Of a stretch of DNA of 64,000 bases, positions 12,152 through 28,619 are shown piece after piece. Numbering within the stretch: position 1 is the stretch's first letter; every line of letters starts with the position of its first letter. The DNA lies in assembly GCF_019649055.1 (NCBI RefSeq), contig NW_026570221.1:1550001-1614000 (forward strand), given 5' to 3'. The stretch is from Paramacrobiotus metropolitanus. Taxonomy: Eukaryota > Tardigrada > Eutardigrada > Parachela > Macrobiotidae. Made by a program: the position numbers and the translations under genes. The notes below the pieces were generated by a model. The model saw only the letters and a program-made list of their open reading frames with translations, searched no databases and was not told the origin of the DNA.

Positions 12152-13890
12152 ACGCTGAAGTGACCTTTCCCATAGGTCGACGACTTAAAATCCTTATTGT
12201 TGCAATGGGGAGTTTGTCACGGTTTTATGTGGAGTGAGAATGACGGACTCCTTGTGTTTCAATCTCAGTTCAAATTTGACTGTAACCTGGATTTATTTGT
12301 TTGTGGAAAGGCGGATTTCCCCATCGTGTAAAGAATTACTAAATTGTTATAAGTTGGACTATTTGGATGAATGACAGCTGCATTGAGATGGAAACCATTC
12401 ACAAAAATTTTGTTGTTGACACACCACAAAACGAACACTTCATGCCGTCAGTTCTACACTAAAATCCGACCACATCGAGAAACAGGCTAAACAGAAAACA
12501 TAACGTCTAAATGATTGAGAGGATTCTAAAAAATGATACTGAAAATATCTGGGAGAAGTAAACATAGAGATACACATGAAAGATCAAAAGCATTCAAAAA
12601 AGAAAGCAAGCATTCATTCTAAAAGCATTCAAAATTCAAAACTGCAACGCACACAACATACTCGTGCATGCATCAAAATCATCCTGTCATCGCAACACCG
12701 CGGATAAGAAGGGTCATCTCCCGTATAATATGCTGATAAGAGTGCGCGTTAAGAGCAGGGTTTCCTGCTGGTTGCTGCTCGACGCGGCAGCGCTGCTGTA
12801 CTCCGACCACCTCGTCCACGTACCAGGCGCGCCCCCCGACCACCTCGGGTGCCTCCACGCCGGCTTTCCCCGGACGAATTGGATTTCCCTCCAGCGTTGA
12901 TCCCGTGAATGACCATATGCTCCATATTCGACGACACCCTCTCTCCCAGCGAGGCCCCTCCCTCTGACGCAACATCCGGTTCCAAAACCGCCTGGAATAC
13001 ATAAACAGAATACATAAAAACAGAATACATAAAAACAGAATACATAAAAACAGAATACATAAAAATCAAACAGAATACATAAAAATCAAAATTAGTAAGC
13101 TGCTGTGAGCCGCATTGCAATGATTGCACAATTTATACGGTACGATTCCGTCAATTTACGATTTTGTCGTTACAGTATTTCCTGCGCGAGTAATCTATGG
13201 CAATTTTCGCAAACGCTTTAACGCGCAAAATGCCCTGCAGTTTCGGTACTTCTTTATGTAATAATACGGCAACCACAAACCTAAAATAATTTTTTTGGAG
13301 TGGCAGCTGATTCTAAATCTTACTGTATTTTATCACTAAGGAGATTTGAAGGGTGCTGGATGTCGTTTTCAAAGTCGATTCACACTAGTTTCACGGAGTA
13401 TTCTAATACAAAAAAGCCTAATTTAACTACTATAAATTACCGCGCATACCCTATACCGAAATACGAGATGACTGATGTGCGATGACATCGCAATTGCCGT
13501 GAATTATAAACAGTACATCCATCTGCGCCTACTCATAGCCGTCATTGCGGTAAAAATGACAAATGTTGCGATTAATTTTACTGCTAAACTAAATAACTGC
13601 TAAATGTACTTGCATATCTGTATACTTGTATTTGTAGTGTACAGTGCAGGCAAACATCGCTTAATCACAAAACATTTTCTATCAACTGCAGTGAACTGAT
13701 ACAGTTTTTAATATTACAAAACGCTGCTAGTAGTTCAGCCTTTCGAACTTTAAAAATAACCTATTACGCAATTTCGCGCCAAAACCCCACTTGCCTGATT
13801 TGCCGGTTTAGGATACTCATTTCCGTTCGTGTCTACGCTTCCAGTATCATCATCGTTCTCGCTTTCGCGCCGGCCGATTTGTTCGTCTTG
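12152..13890. other. Intergenic, with a GC-rich patch and a short tandem repeat
   Basis: No supported gene. A GC-rich patch (about 12760-12990) is open on the minus strand and would encode an RGG-rich stretch, but it lacks splice or start context. A short tandem repeat is listed separately. The rest is AT-rich. Confidence 0.5.
12998..13092. repeat. Tandem repeat, unit cagaatacataaaaa
   Basis: About six near-identical head-to-tail copies of a 14-19 bp unit (ACAGAATACATAAAAA, with the later units carrying an extra TCAA). Simple-sequence expansion; no coding role is apparent. Confidence 0.85.
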
Positions 13891-13898
13891 CCTGCAAG

Positions 13899-14457
13899 CA
13901 GTGTTGCTTTACTATCAGTTTTGAAACTTTACTTACTGTTTACTGTCGCAAACTTTTGCTTTACTTTACTGTTACTGTTTTTCTGCCCAAACCTTTACTG
14001 TTCATTTACTGTTTACTGTTCGCCTCAAAATTTACTTTACTAAGTAAACCAGTATTACTCAGTAATACTTTTTGCCAGCCAAAAATTTCAATCAAGAAAA
14101 TTGTTCTACCACGGAAAGTTACACGGTGCACGGCATGAGTGCACACTGCGCAGTGCAACAACTGCAGGTCGGCCTTGCTCATTTGGATTTTGGCGATAAA
14201 TTTCGTCACAAGCAGACAAATTCAAGCGAAGGTAACAAGCAATTTTCGGTTGAAATCTCTGAAAATTCCAGTAAAAATCGTAGTAACAAAACTAAAAATT
14301 TTCCTTTACTGTTTACTTACTGTTTACTGTCAGCCCAAAATCTTTACTTACTTTTACTGTTTCTATTCTCAAAAAACGTTACTGTTTATTTACTGTTTAA
14401 TATTAGGCTACTGTTTACTGCCAGTTTACTTACTGTTTACTAAGTAAAGCAACACTG
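13899..14457. mobile_element. Non-autonomous hAT-type MITE, 559 bp
   Basis: The ends are perfect 15-bp terminal inverted repeats, CAGTGTTGCTTTACT and AGTAAAGCAACACTG, flanked on both sides by the same 8-bp duplication CCTGCAAG (13891-13898 and 14458-14465). An 8-bp duplication with TIRs starting CAGTG is characteristic of the hAT superfamily. The interior has no transposase. It is full of direct, degenerate TTTACTGTTTACT units near both ends, which are possible subterminal transposase-binding repeats. The intact duplication and TIRs suggest fairly recent movement. Confidence 0.88.
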
Positions 14458-14889
14458 CCTGCAAGTACATATATCTGTAGAACATACAAAACCATACAAA
14501 TATTGGCGCAACAAGTCTAGACAACCTCCATTAAGTACGTATGCGGCTTCACACTAACGCAACTTTTAAGGCAGATCGGATGTGCTGGACTGCAAAGCTT
14601 GAAACCCGTCGAAATACTCAACCAAATACTATAATTATGCAAAATAATAACTACAGGTGAGCATTCGTTATTCACTTCTTTCTTAGCATTTTTGTAATAC
14701 AATTCACAATTTCACGGAGCATGTTATCGTGAACGCTGGATTTTGGGCTAGTATAACATGTTCTAAATTTTTTTCCCGTTGTACACATTAATGCATGTTA
14801 AGTCATTCAACATTTGCAAGCGAGATCGAACGCCAGGGTTTACAGGCCAATTTTACCTTCTCTCCTTCACGACATCCACATCGTCAGTA

Positions 14890-16556
14890 TCACAAGATGT
14901 CGAAGAGGACAAACTGAAATCGCTGGCGCTCGGCTTTAAAATACTCCTGTAAAAGTTTCCATATAACACGATCATAACTGCCAGGTCACGCAATGCTTCA
15001 CATCGGCAAAATTAATTTTAAAAAAGATCCAGTGCAACAGATCTAGGACAACAGTTGCTTACTTGCGTGGAAACGTTCCAGCGGATTTGGAACATAAGGG
15101 TTTTGTCGGCCTTCAAGGAAAAACCAAAATTCAACCGAAACAGCCATCACAACACGCAGAAACGGAGTCAATACCAAGTGAGGTGCGGCTCTTGCTTCAT
15201 TGTTGCACGTTGAGCAGGACATGACTTACGCTTCAGCGGGGATGGCTTTTTCGGAGATGACTTCGACTGTCTTCGTCTAGAACAGCGTTGCAATTAGACG
15301 TACAATATAATCGTATATGCCCACATGCTACCATGACGGTGGATCGTACATAACATATTACCGAAAATTACGCATTCAAATACCGGTACTTCAATGCTGT
15401 AAGCAGCAGTTTTATTCTAAAAAAAAATAAATTAGGGTTAAAAATAATCCGCACCTATGCGCCTTAGTTCGGCGTTTCTTCCAAACATTCGCATTTCCTT
15501 TATTTCTTCCGCGATATTCTTCATCCGCATCGGATTCTTGGCTACGAAATCACACCAGTTCAGCTAGACTCGCAATGTTACCATGTTTTAACAACAGCTG
15601 TCGCTTACACTGCTTCTTCATCGCTCATTTCCAAATCGGTATCGCAGCTACTGTGGTCATTCATTTTGCCTGTTCTATGGAAGATACCAACATTACCAGA
15701 TAGCAGAAATGTATTAAAAATGCGTGACTTTATATTGATTTCGATATGGGTAGCTCTCAAAATTTACCTTCCGAGATATGCCAGCAGCTCTGCATATTGT
15801 GTGTTGCCGATGAAAACAAGACCTTCTTTCGGAATAACTTCTTTTTGGGCGTCCGTAAGATTGTACCTTAAACTGGAAAGAAACAATGCTGATAGCCAAA
15901 CAAATGCAAGAGAATATTGCATTTTTCCTCAATATGCTATTCCACGTACAAAACGTTCTGATTGTTCATGCCCACGTGACAGAACATTTCTTCGGCGGTC
16001 AGTCGTTTCGGGTCGTAGATGTGCTGCTCAAAGAATCGGTTGACAAATCGCTGTTCCACCACTTGTACATCGTCATCGTCCGGTTGCTCCTCTTCCCTGT
16101 ACAAATGAAATAATTCTTCGCGTTTCCGAAGAATGGGATACTCAAATGGGATACTTCAAGTACTCAAACAACAAAGCGCTGATAATAATACTAATTTAAT
16201 CAAATACTAACTGAAGTATGCAACTGATAAACTGTACGTCGCCAGCAGATCAACTCCATACACCAGTCTAAGTACTCGTATATGAAAGTGCATTAATCGC
16301 AAATATAATGCTTACGCCACTGTCCACTGAAACTCCACATCGTAGACAGGAATGTCCGCTCCCATTCGCAGACAGTTGTCATACTGCGGCATCAGCTGCG
16401 CCAGTCGGGTTTTGATCAGCACAGCAGCACGCAAACATCACATCCAAGCAGAAAAATGAATTTACACAATTGAAAAGAATTTTGTATGTACCTTCGCTTC
16501 ATACACCATCCATACCGAGGTACGGGGTGGCTTTTCATAAACCCAGACTACATCTC
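14890..16556 (-). CDS. Putative nuclear protein, parent of the inverted exon duplication
   Basis: Minus-strand exons in phase: 16556-16492, 16416-16316, 16096-15950, 15866-15768, 15650-15609, 15541-15455, 15276-15230, then probably 15110-15063 and 14933-14890 (TGA). The 3' end is uncertain; an alternative reading extends to 14517. The first part reads GDVVWVYEKPP, then VYEAKI, PVYDVEFQWTV and an acidic run (EEEQPDDDD). It ends with acidic (DLEMSDEEA) and basic (KKRRTKAHRRRQ) patches that suit a nuclear protein. The GD-VWVYE...VYEAKI...Y-V-F pattern weakly resembles an MSL3/MRG-type chromo barrel, but I do not claim the family. The first exon (the MCRILTKRR type found in the + copy) was not found. 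The 16416 exon is preceded by TG (gtgctg) where the + copy has AG; the next in-frame acceptor is gcgcag at about 16396. Confidence 0.5.
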
Positions 16557-17246
16557 CTGTAAAGCAAGCAACCGCGGAATCACCAAGACAGGCACGTTTT
16601 TATCAGCTTGATGCAACGATCCTTGGATGGAAACTGTTGTTACTCATGCAGATAAACCAAAAAGACAGGCAACATACTTTGTATTTACAGTTTGTAGGGC
16701 TTAGGTTGCTGTTAAGTTTCATGCATCTGCCCGATTCTGCCGCACTAACAAACAGCACAGTTGCGAACGCGCGCTGTTTAAAAAGTGCCGGGATAAGCAC
16801 TTGTTTCTATGCGCCTACGATGACTTCTGGGCGAAGCTTGGGCGCACGGCTCCCAACCGGCCCGGGGCGGCAGGCCGCTGCAGATCTTCAGTTCGCGTTC
16901 GCGACTGTGCCGTAGCACCCAGTATTGGACAAACAGTGTGGAATTTGTGGATTATAGTGCACCGTGTAACACTCACTGAATCTGACACTTTAAATTTTGT
17001 ACCAAACTGTCCGCAATCGACGTATGTGTGAACGAAATGCAAGTGCTGGATTTTGTGTGGCTTTTTCCAACTTCCTGGTTCGTGACTCCAAGAATCAAAG
17101 AAGACGAGTGTGGAAGTAGTGACTTCGAGGGAATCGCTTTTCCTGCAAAAGATTTTCTGTTTAATTGCACCGAGCGCGAATCGCTGCATTACATAATTCA
17201 CTTTTCTTGTTGAAAGGCTGGTGTGAGGAGATCTGAAGAAGCAAAA

Positions 17247-21442
<4,196 letters not shown>

Positions 21443-21933
21443 AAGGACCAGTCGGGTCTGTGGTAAAAAGTGCATTTTTTTTCGAAAAGTAACGAAATGC
21501 GGTAAATGTACAGCGCATCCGGCGCAAGCTCCAAGTCGACAATTTTTTTGAAATTTGAAAAAGGAAGGTATGCTCTAGAGGAAGCAGTTGAAGAAGTTCA
21601 AAGAGCTCGTACGGAAAAGAAATGGCGCAAGATTCTGAATGTTGCGAGCAGGGACACGATAAATTTTTACACAGTTTCATTTCGTCCCATCGCTAACGAG
21701 CATGTCTGAATTTTATTTAACAAGCTTAGTTGACTTTGGTAGTAAGTAAAATTCTCTGTCGAATGACTGTCAACACGATACGGTGTGACGAAGCGTTCGC
21801 GAGAAATAACCTTAAAACGAAGACGGCCATTTTCTTCAGCCACCCGGTACTATTTATGCGCGTGTAAGCGCCTTTGTCTTATATTTTGTAATGTTTTTGT
21901 AGTTACAATTATATTTTGCATTGTGTCTTTGTA
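21443..21933. other. Spacer, no gene seen
   Basis: Follows the stop of the chimeric model. Short open frames only. Confidence 0.45.
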
Positions 21934-22164
21934 GACCAGGTATGTGAGCCTTCGTTGGTTCCTCGTCCACAACATGTGGGCGATCCGTTGCAGCCGACAG
22001 TCGAGCGATTTTTAACGGCGCTGCAAGCAGAAGGACACCGCAATACTTTTATGGGTCTTGCCTTCAAAGTGCATACGGCGCGGGCTCAGTCGGAGGCGAT
22101 CTACCTCAGCCCCCGACCGGAAGTTACCGTGGACGAGCTGGAGACAGCTGTAGACGCTATTCGG
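21934..22164 (+). CDS. Orphan coding exon, function unknown
   Basis: A 231-bp segment between a good acceptor (tttgtag) and a good donor (ttcg/gtaagc) is open and looks protein-like: LQPTVERFLTALQAEG, FMGLAFKVHTARAQS, YLSPRPEVTVDELE. The last part is faintly like the C-terminus of PLP-dependent enzymes, but that is not enough to name it. No partner exons were found on either side; a MITE copy lies 50 bp downstream. It may be a gene relic. Confidence 0.35.
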
Positions 22165-24604
22165 TAAGCCATAATCAGTTTTACTGGCATTTCATCTGAA
22201 TTTGGTTTAGCGACTGTATCTGAACCCTGCACTTGACGGAAATTTGTGCAGTGCAGCCACGCTCACTTGTACGAGCACAATCTTTATTCACATACACGGC
22301 TTGCAGCTAGCGCATGTTAGAACGCGAACTGGCTATACAGTACTGTGTCGCTTATAGCGTACAAATTTCTGTCAAGTACAGGGTTAGAGTACAGTATATT
22401 TACTTCTGTTGGCCTCTTGGTCAAGTGTGCTCGTTGTTTAATTTACAACTGATGACATTCCGAGTTTGCCGAATTTTTCCGAATTTACTTTACTTTATCA
22501 CCACTCTGGTTTTTTAGAGGGCTCGTTCCGCGAGGGTGCACCGTTAGCTGGGCTACTCCTACTGAGGAGGAAGGCGCAGCCGCTCTCGAGGCCGGCTTTT
22601 CTCTTGATTAATAAAGATTCGTTTCGGAGCCTTCCGACAGCGATTGTCCATTCAGATTCAAAGAGGGAATGCGCCATTCGTTATGGGCACCCTGCCGGAC
22701 TCCGACGCCATATGCGAAATGTGCTTATTCTAACTCATGAGTGTTATTTCCGGATTATCGAGTTTTGTTCCTTTTAATTACTCTATATTCACTATTGCTT
22801 TTCATCACGATTTGCTTATTTTGTCTCTGACAATTCGTCTGCATTTACGTATTTGCTGTCACTAGTGCGAAATCTTCGATTTTGGCTACTTTAATTTAAT
22901 GTACGCCAAGTTAGCGGTGTGTCATTTTAATTTTTTTCCGATTCGCGGAGCGCATGTTTTACCAGTTTTTTTGGAAGTTAATACTGTTTTGACGGATTTT
23001 GCCGGTTCATAAAAGACAACAACGGCATCGATGTTATGGTACTTGTCTGCAACGGACAACATTAAGTAACTTTGTTGTCGACACAATACATATTTTGTTT
23101 GCGTACTCGTACCGCGAATGCAGGTGTATGCACGAGTAACCTCATATTGTAATTATACAGTGTACTTCATACAGTTTTTACGATAAAAATTATAGAACCG
23201 TACAGAGTACAACATCACAGCAAGCAGCTTTACGTATACCAGTTCTGGATCCACTCGGGAATTTTGACCTGTTATGCAGTAAAACGGAGGGTGAAGTACC
23301 CATGTATGTAGTAGTTTTGCAGCAGATTTTAAATCACAGCATTCCTGATTGCGGAACAATTCGCAGAGCACAATCTCTCTTGCGGAAATTTTACCATGAG
23401 GCATTTCGTCGTATGACTATTGGTTGAACTTCCGTCCGTTGACACTTGTCCTTGAGGGTTCCACTGCATACGGATGTTCGCCCAGGGCGGTGGCCAGGCG
23501 CATTCTTTTGTGTACTACATACTACTATAAAATGAATTTCAAATTGCGCAGGATCTTGTCGATAAAAGACGCAGGCTTAATTGCATAACTATACCTTTTT
23601 TAATTGCCAAAAAGTTTCAAAACTGTATTTTGCGAAAACGTTCTGTGAAGTGGCGACAAAATTTAAAAAAAAAGAGATTTTTCCCTAACGAAAACGATTA
23701 AAAAATTCCCCAAAAAGAAATGTTTCACGACGAAAATTCCACAGGGAAAGCGTGTTTGCTTCGAAAGTTCGACTTTGAGCTGTCCCACAGCGAAAAGTTG
23801 CATTTCGAATTGTCCAATTTGTTTATATTCCAGAATCCGGACATCGCTCACGGCGCAATGGATGCACACTGCCCTACCGATCTGCACATTCGGGCACCCA
23901 GACGCCACTGAATAGTTTAAAAACTTATTTTTGTTTTAGATAAAATATCCCGCTGCAAAGCAGTATAACTGAAGCATAAGGCTCAGATAAGTACTGTTTC
24001 TGTACAGCTTTTATGCCAAAATGCAACGTTTGCCTATGTGTTGTTAGCAAGCTTTCCATGAAATTTTGCACTACATTTTTAGTATGGATGCACTGGTACC
24101 GTATTTATTTTTCGCTAAATGTGCCACTGTACCTGGGTTCCACTGTACATGCTGGATCATGTACCACTGCACGTGCGGATTTAAATTCACCAAGCTTTGC
24201 ACTATTCCGTAGCCAATGCTTTAAGATATCCTATAAAATCCTTGAATATCTAGAACAAGCAGTATATGAATACTAATGATGATTCCGACCATGAAGGATA
24301 CACAGATTTTCCCGCAGTTGCAGAACCCGCACCTGTTAAACCAGGATTTCCGGTCCACACCTCATTTGTGGAACAAATACAGTAGCAAAATGTTACGTAG
24401 GCATAATACAAAGCCAAATTGAATAACCCGCTGCTTATAAACCATAGCTTTCCTTTAAGCAGTCCGTGAGTTATAAAGGTCACCATATATCGCAGTGCCG
24501 CGACTGCCGCTGAACCAGTTTTGTAACAAGCATAAAATATGAGCGGCACTGCCGCCTTTCCGTAAAAAAGTACTGTTTCAAAATATTTTATTGACATAAG
24601 TTTT
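22165..24604. other. Intergenic, AT-rich, with one MITE copy
   Basis: Apart from the MITE copy at 22214-22394 I see no supported gene. Several short frames occur on both strands without usable splice context. Confidence 0.5.
22214..22394. mobile_element. MITE copy, same family as 33903-34099
   Basis: Starts CTGTATCTGAACCCTGCACT and ends with the near-inverse (AGGGTTAGAGTACAG). Internal sequence such as cttgcagctagcgcatgttagaacg matches the 33903 copy. About 181 bp, more diverged, and no clear flanking duplication. Confidence 0.75.
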
Positions 24605-25504
24605 ATGTTTCTCCAGTTGCAGTATTCAGCAACAGCCATCAACTTTCGCCCGTATTTAAAAGATTGTATGACGGAGAAGCGTTGGGTTTGCTGCATTAGT
24701 CTATACATGCAAAACTTAGTTGAATTCGTGGTCCGTTTTTTTATCCAGTCACTAAAAATGACCACCTGTAAAAAGCTAAATCGTGTACGCCAAACTGCTT
24801 TCCAGTTTATCTGCTGGATTCTGGTCATCGTCCTCCAAACGCCCACCGCGGTGCTGGCTTGGAGTGATTATCACTTGCAGCCAACCGCAACGTCGGACAA
24901 CGACATCATCGCATGCCGTCGTGGTTTCTTGTGTTTCTTCATCAATACCGAAACGCAGCTCTATGCAACTATTTCCCTGTTCTGTATGGCGACATTTGCA
25001 CTGAACAGCCGACGGTTTATCACTGCACTAAACCACATGAAAGGCCTCACTAGTTTTATGGAGAAAGGTCAGCATTTGGAAAAGCAGTTACGAAACGGCT
25101 GGATTGCCATCCATGTGGTCGTGTTCTCGTTTTTGGCGCATACAGTTGCTGTGTCTATGAAACCGGTGCGCATAAGCCAAGAAAACTTTAATGCGACTAA
25201 TTTTGCTTTTTTTAATGTGACGGTACATCAGCGGCAGCTATACCAGACGATAATCGGTTTAGGGAGCACATTAAAATCTGAAGCAACGAAATTTTTTGAC
25301 AATGCTAATGCCGTTATTGGCTGGCCGACGTTTTCGCTCTTTATTGCGTTTTTGGTTTCGGCTGTTGTGTGTGTTCCCCAGATTCTGGAGCTAGATCAAC
25401 ATCTCACCATTAGTACGAATAGTTGTACTTTAGTCTTTAGTATTCAACAGTTTCACGTCTTGGCAACCATAAATCAAAGTATGGGTACCCAGCAGAAACA
25501 TTAA
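24605..25504 (+). CDS. Multi-pass membrane protein, possible chemoreceptor
   Basis: One uninterrupted frame of up to 299 codons. The ATG at 24668 (MTEKRW) is an alternative start, because the sequence before 24605 looks like an acceptor. At least four hydrophobic segments are visible: FQFICWILVIVLQTPTAVLA, a second around LYATISLFCMATFAL, a third around IAIHVVVFSFLAHTVAV and a fourth around FSLFIAFLVSAVVCV. Potential N-glycosylation (NFNATNFAFFNVT) lies between the third and fourth. Topology suggests a receptor of the invertebrate gustatory or odorant type, but no family signature is visible. No ATP-binding or channel motif is seen. No domain name is claimed. Confidence 0.5.
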   Translation: MFLQLQYSATAINFRPYLKDCMTEKRWVCCISLYMQNLVEFVVRFFIQSLKMTTCKKLNRVRQTAFQFICWILVIVLQTPTAVLAWSDYHLQPTATSDNDIIACRRGFLCFFINTETQLYATISLFCMATFALNSRRFITALNHMKGLTSFMEKGQHLEKQLRNGWIAIHVVVFSFLAHTVAVSMKPVRISQENFNATNFAFFNVTVHQRQLYQTIIGLGSTLKSEATKFFDNANAVIGWPTFSLFIAFLVSAVVCVPQILELDQHLTISTNSCTLVFSIQQFHVLATINQSMGTQQKH

Positions 25505-25692
25505 GAAGACAGTGTCGCCTGAGTGCATTCCCACTCTTACAAATCACAATAATTCTTATTTTTATCATCGGTGACTGTACGCCAGGCGTAACCTTCAAGT
25601 GTACAATAATTACCGGGACTAGTATATGAATCCCCCTCACTATCGGGATATCGCAAAATTTAATCTCAACGAAGCTCCAGCATTCTTGTAGG

Positions 25693-25938
25693 ATGTGCAA
25701 CGTCAGAGTATGCTTAGTTACAATCTGCATCGCTGCCCTTTTCCACGGCAATCTTGCGCAGTGGTATAGTCAGCCTGGCCAGTACGCCTTCACCGCTCGC
25801 CAGATGCAACAACAACCCTTTGGCGAAGATTACTCCTACGGGCGTGGCATGCCAGCCCCCGACAGTGCCTACAATGTGATGGCCCCGGAACGAAGCCGCC
25901 GCGGCTCGATGAGTGCATGGATGTGGAAAGGAGGATAA
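25693..25938 (+). CDS. Small secreted peptide precursor (possible neuropeptide)
   Basis: An 81-residue frame from ATG 25693 to TAA 25936. Residues 1-22 form a clear signal peptide (hydrophobic CLVTICIAALFHG, then AQ). The mature part is rich in Q, Y, G, P and M and contains a basic cleavage site RSRR near residue 69, followed by the terminal peptide GSMSAWMWKGG. Dibasic processing plus a C-terminal Gly that could be amidated after trimming is the usual layout of a neuropeptide precursor. It is a single exon with AATAAA at about 25996. The terminal peptide is not one I recognise. It could instead be a cuticular or other secreted small protein. Confidence 0.5.
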   Translation: MCNVRVCLVTICIAALFHGNLAQWYSQPGQYAFTARQMQQQPFGEDYSYGRGMPAPDSAYNVMAPERSRRGSMSAWMWKGG

Positions 25939-26265
25939 ACTGGGTGCTGTTAAGAGTCGTCGTGTTACCTAGTGTTGTTCCTCATTATATTACGAAATAA
26001 AATATTATGGGAATCATGGGACCACGGCTACCGATGCCTGCTTGTTATTATAAGCACTGTTACATCAACTGCAACAATTCTGGTATGAAACAACCCCCAA
26101 CTTCACCGGCAAAGGCCGTCCTTCAGCAGCCCACGCGAAAACAGGAATCAGAACCGTAAAACGTTTACCGAGTACAACCAAACTGGACGGGTATTCATTC
26201 AGAAAAACGATCACCCTCATTTCTACTTCGCTAATAACAACAACACGATAACAGAAAACCACGCA

Positions 26266-28619
26266 CTACATCACCATAAAATCGGCCGTCCTCGCATCGG
26301 GACTCCTCCAGGTCAGCCGCCAGTCGCGTGCACCCAGATAGTTCCGTGCGAAATCGAAGCCTTCGTTCCTCGCCAGCTTCTCAAAGCGTTCATACAGATC
26401 GCCGGCTTCCATGCGGGTCTGCCGCATCACCTCCAGTACGGTGTCCCTCACTGCTAACCGGCGCACAAAAAGATTCTTAACGAAATGCAGACAGCGTGTT
26501 GAAATGTTTGTAGGAAAACCAGCTTACCCGAGAAATGCGTCAGCAGTTTGTGACCAATTAGTTCCACTTCGAAAGCAGCGCGAATGACGTCAGCCGGAGT
26601 GGCAGCCGGCGACAGGAACACCGCAACATGGCCTACAAAAAATAATATTTTGAAAATAATTCATCTGTTTAGTACTGCATTTGCTACATAAGAATTCTTT
26701 ACAAATTCGTGAAATAAACAACTATCCATTAAAAAATAAGAATCCGTTAGGTAAACAAATCATTTAAATAAACGATTCCGTTATTATAAATCCGTTATCT
26801 TAAACTAGTTTAACAACAACCAATCCGTTAAAATTAATGATCCATGTTTGCCACATGAGAATTTTTTTAAAAAATTAAACCAATCCATTAAATAAATCGC
26901 AAAATGCGCTCCATTACTGCAAAATTGTTTCCTTAATCTCGCAGATATTTTAGTTGGATGAATTTACCTTTGGACGGGTTAACCATCAAACAAAACACTT
27001 CGTCTCCATAGATTTCTCGCATTTCGATAAAATCCCCACCACTCACTGCCCGCCTGGGCAGCCGGCAGCCTATACTGTATCTCCATTTCCGGTACAAGGG
27101 AACAATCACCGGCTCCTGCCGGTTAACCTCCCGAATCGACGGGACAAAAGTACCGCCGGAATTCAGGAATGCCGACACCGCCAAATGAAACCGGGACTGA
27201 TTAAACTGCTCCAAATTCAACGACTTTACGCCACAATAATTGGCCAGCACGTGAATAAACGCCAACAAGAAGAAAACCGTCCAACTCAACCTAGAAAAGA
27301 TTTTCCATTTCTTAACAACTCAAAATCCATCAAGTTAGCTGTTCAGTAGCCAAAAATATTTCGATAGCATTTCGTAATCGCGTCCGTTAGTTATGCGCTT
27401 ACAAATGCGAATGGGCGATCCAGGGCATGATAACTAACGCGACAATCATCGCCGTGAGATGCACCATGGTTTCCTGGCTGGCATCCTTGGCTGTAACATC
27501 CCCGAGATTATTTCTTCGCGCTTGGTGCAAAATAATGGCCGGACGAGTCCCGGTCCCGGCAATACCGACAATAGACTGCAAAAAAAGATAAGAGAAATAT
27601 TGTTGATCTAAAATCAATACAATAACTATAATAAACAATTAAACATTAATTACAATAATAAATAAACTCCTAGAAATGATTAATATTAAATAAAATATTT
27701 AGAAGCGAAGCATGAATTCAGTACTCACGCGCAACAAAGCCGAGATGCAGATTATAAAGGCAAAATATCTCGTCTGTGAAGAAACAATATCCAAGAATGT
27801 CGCCACATCATTGAAGAAATCAGCTCGCAGTCTATGGTGAAAAATATCACTGACTTTCTAAAAGAGTTCGCTTCGGTAATGAACAATCATAGAAGTTTTT
27901 ACACATACCTCCATCGCTTCATATCGCTATCTAAATCCGTTCTGAAAGTAGCAAGAGTTTGATTAATTAGTTTAAATCATTTTAAAAAAATTAGAAAAAT
28001 AACTCGCACCCTTGAGCCCATGCAAAAACGATACGACCAATCATGCCCACCCCATCTACAAAATAAATAGTAAAAATATGTAGATATTAAATAAACATTA
28101 TTAATGAAATTTGTTTAGTAACCATAATAAATTTCCTGAATTAAAAGACAATTGCGTACCTTTTAGCACCCACGTCATCGTGGCCGCCAGTGCCGTCGAG
28201 GCTTCTTCTCCCACTCCCAATCCCGTTAATACCGACTGCGTGGCTATCGTCCCATTGACGTAGCTGCAGAATGCCTTCAATCAGAAAATGTTGTAAAACA
28301 ATCTTCTTAAAAAAGTGATTAATATTAAAATTAATATTACCTGAATTGTATCGAAAACTTGATACGTCAGATAATCTTTACTGACACTGTCGGGATAACC
28401 TTCAGGAAAGAAGACCTCCTGCAAACAGTCCAGTATAGCGATTGATGCGCATGAGGAGATGCGCAGAGAAGTTTCACTAACATAAAGAAAATTTCCGAAT
28501 CCATATGTGCTCCCATCACGACTGCTCTTCACTTTGATCAGCCGATCATTATCCAGCGTATACAGCGTTTTCTTCTTCAACGGCGAACCGCAGACCTCTT
28601 CAGCCACAATGCCGGACAT
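26266..28619 (-). CDS. RUSF1: RUS1 family protein (RUSF1, DUF647)
   Basis: Nine minus-strand exons, 28619-28341, 28274-28160, 28055-28010, 27941-27909, 27831-27729, 27575-27403, 27290-26968, 26632-26528 and 26453-26266 (TAG), sum to 1365 nt: 454 residues, a normal length for the family. Landmarks are FFPEGYPDSVSKDYLTYQ, FDTIQAFCSYVNGTIATQS, LGVGEEASTALAATMTWVLK, DGVGMIGRIVFAWAQG, LDSDMKRWR, RADFFNDVATFLDI, SIVGIAGTGTRPAI and a C-terminal region with FEVELIGHKLL. RUS family proteins are conserved from plants to animals; plant members act in UV-B and auxin responses, and the animal role is poorly defined. Several hydrophobic helices make it a membrane protein. Start at ATG 28617-28619; no in-frame upstream ATG was needed. 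Confidence 0.92.

Noticed and set aside
12749-13129. RGG-rich minus frame
   Set aside because: It arises from a GC-rich patch joined to the cagaatacataaaaa tandem repeat, with no start, splice or family support.
15886-16113. A + frame resembling a protein with HVTEHFFGGQSF
   Set aside because: It is the antisense shadow of a real exon; the same string appears antisense to the + copy at 18096-18326.
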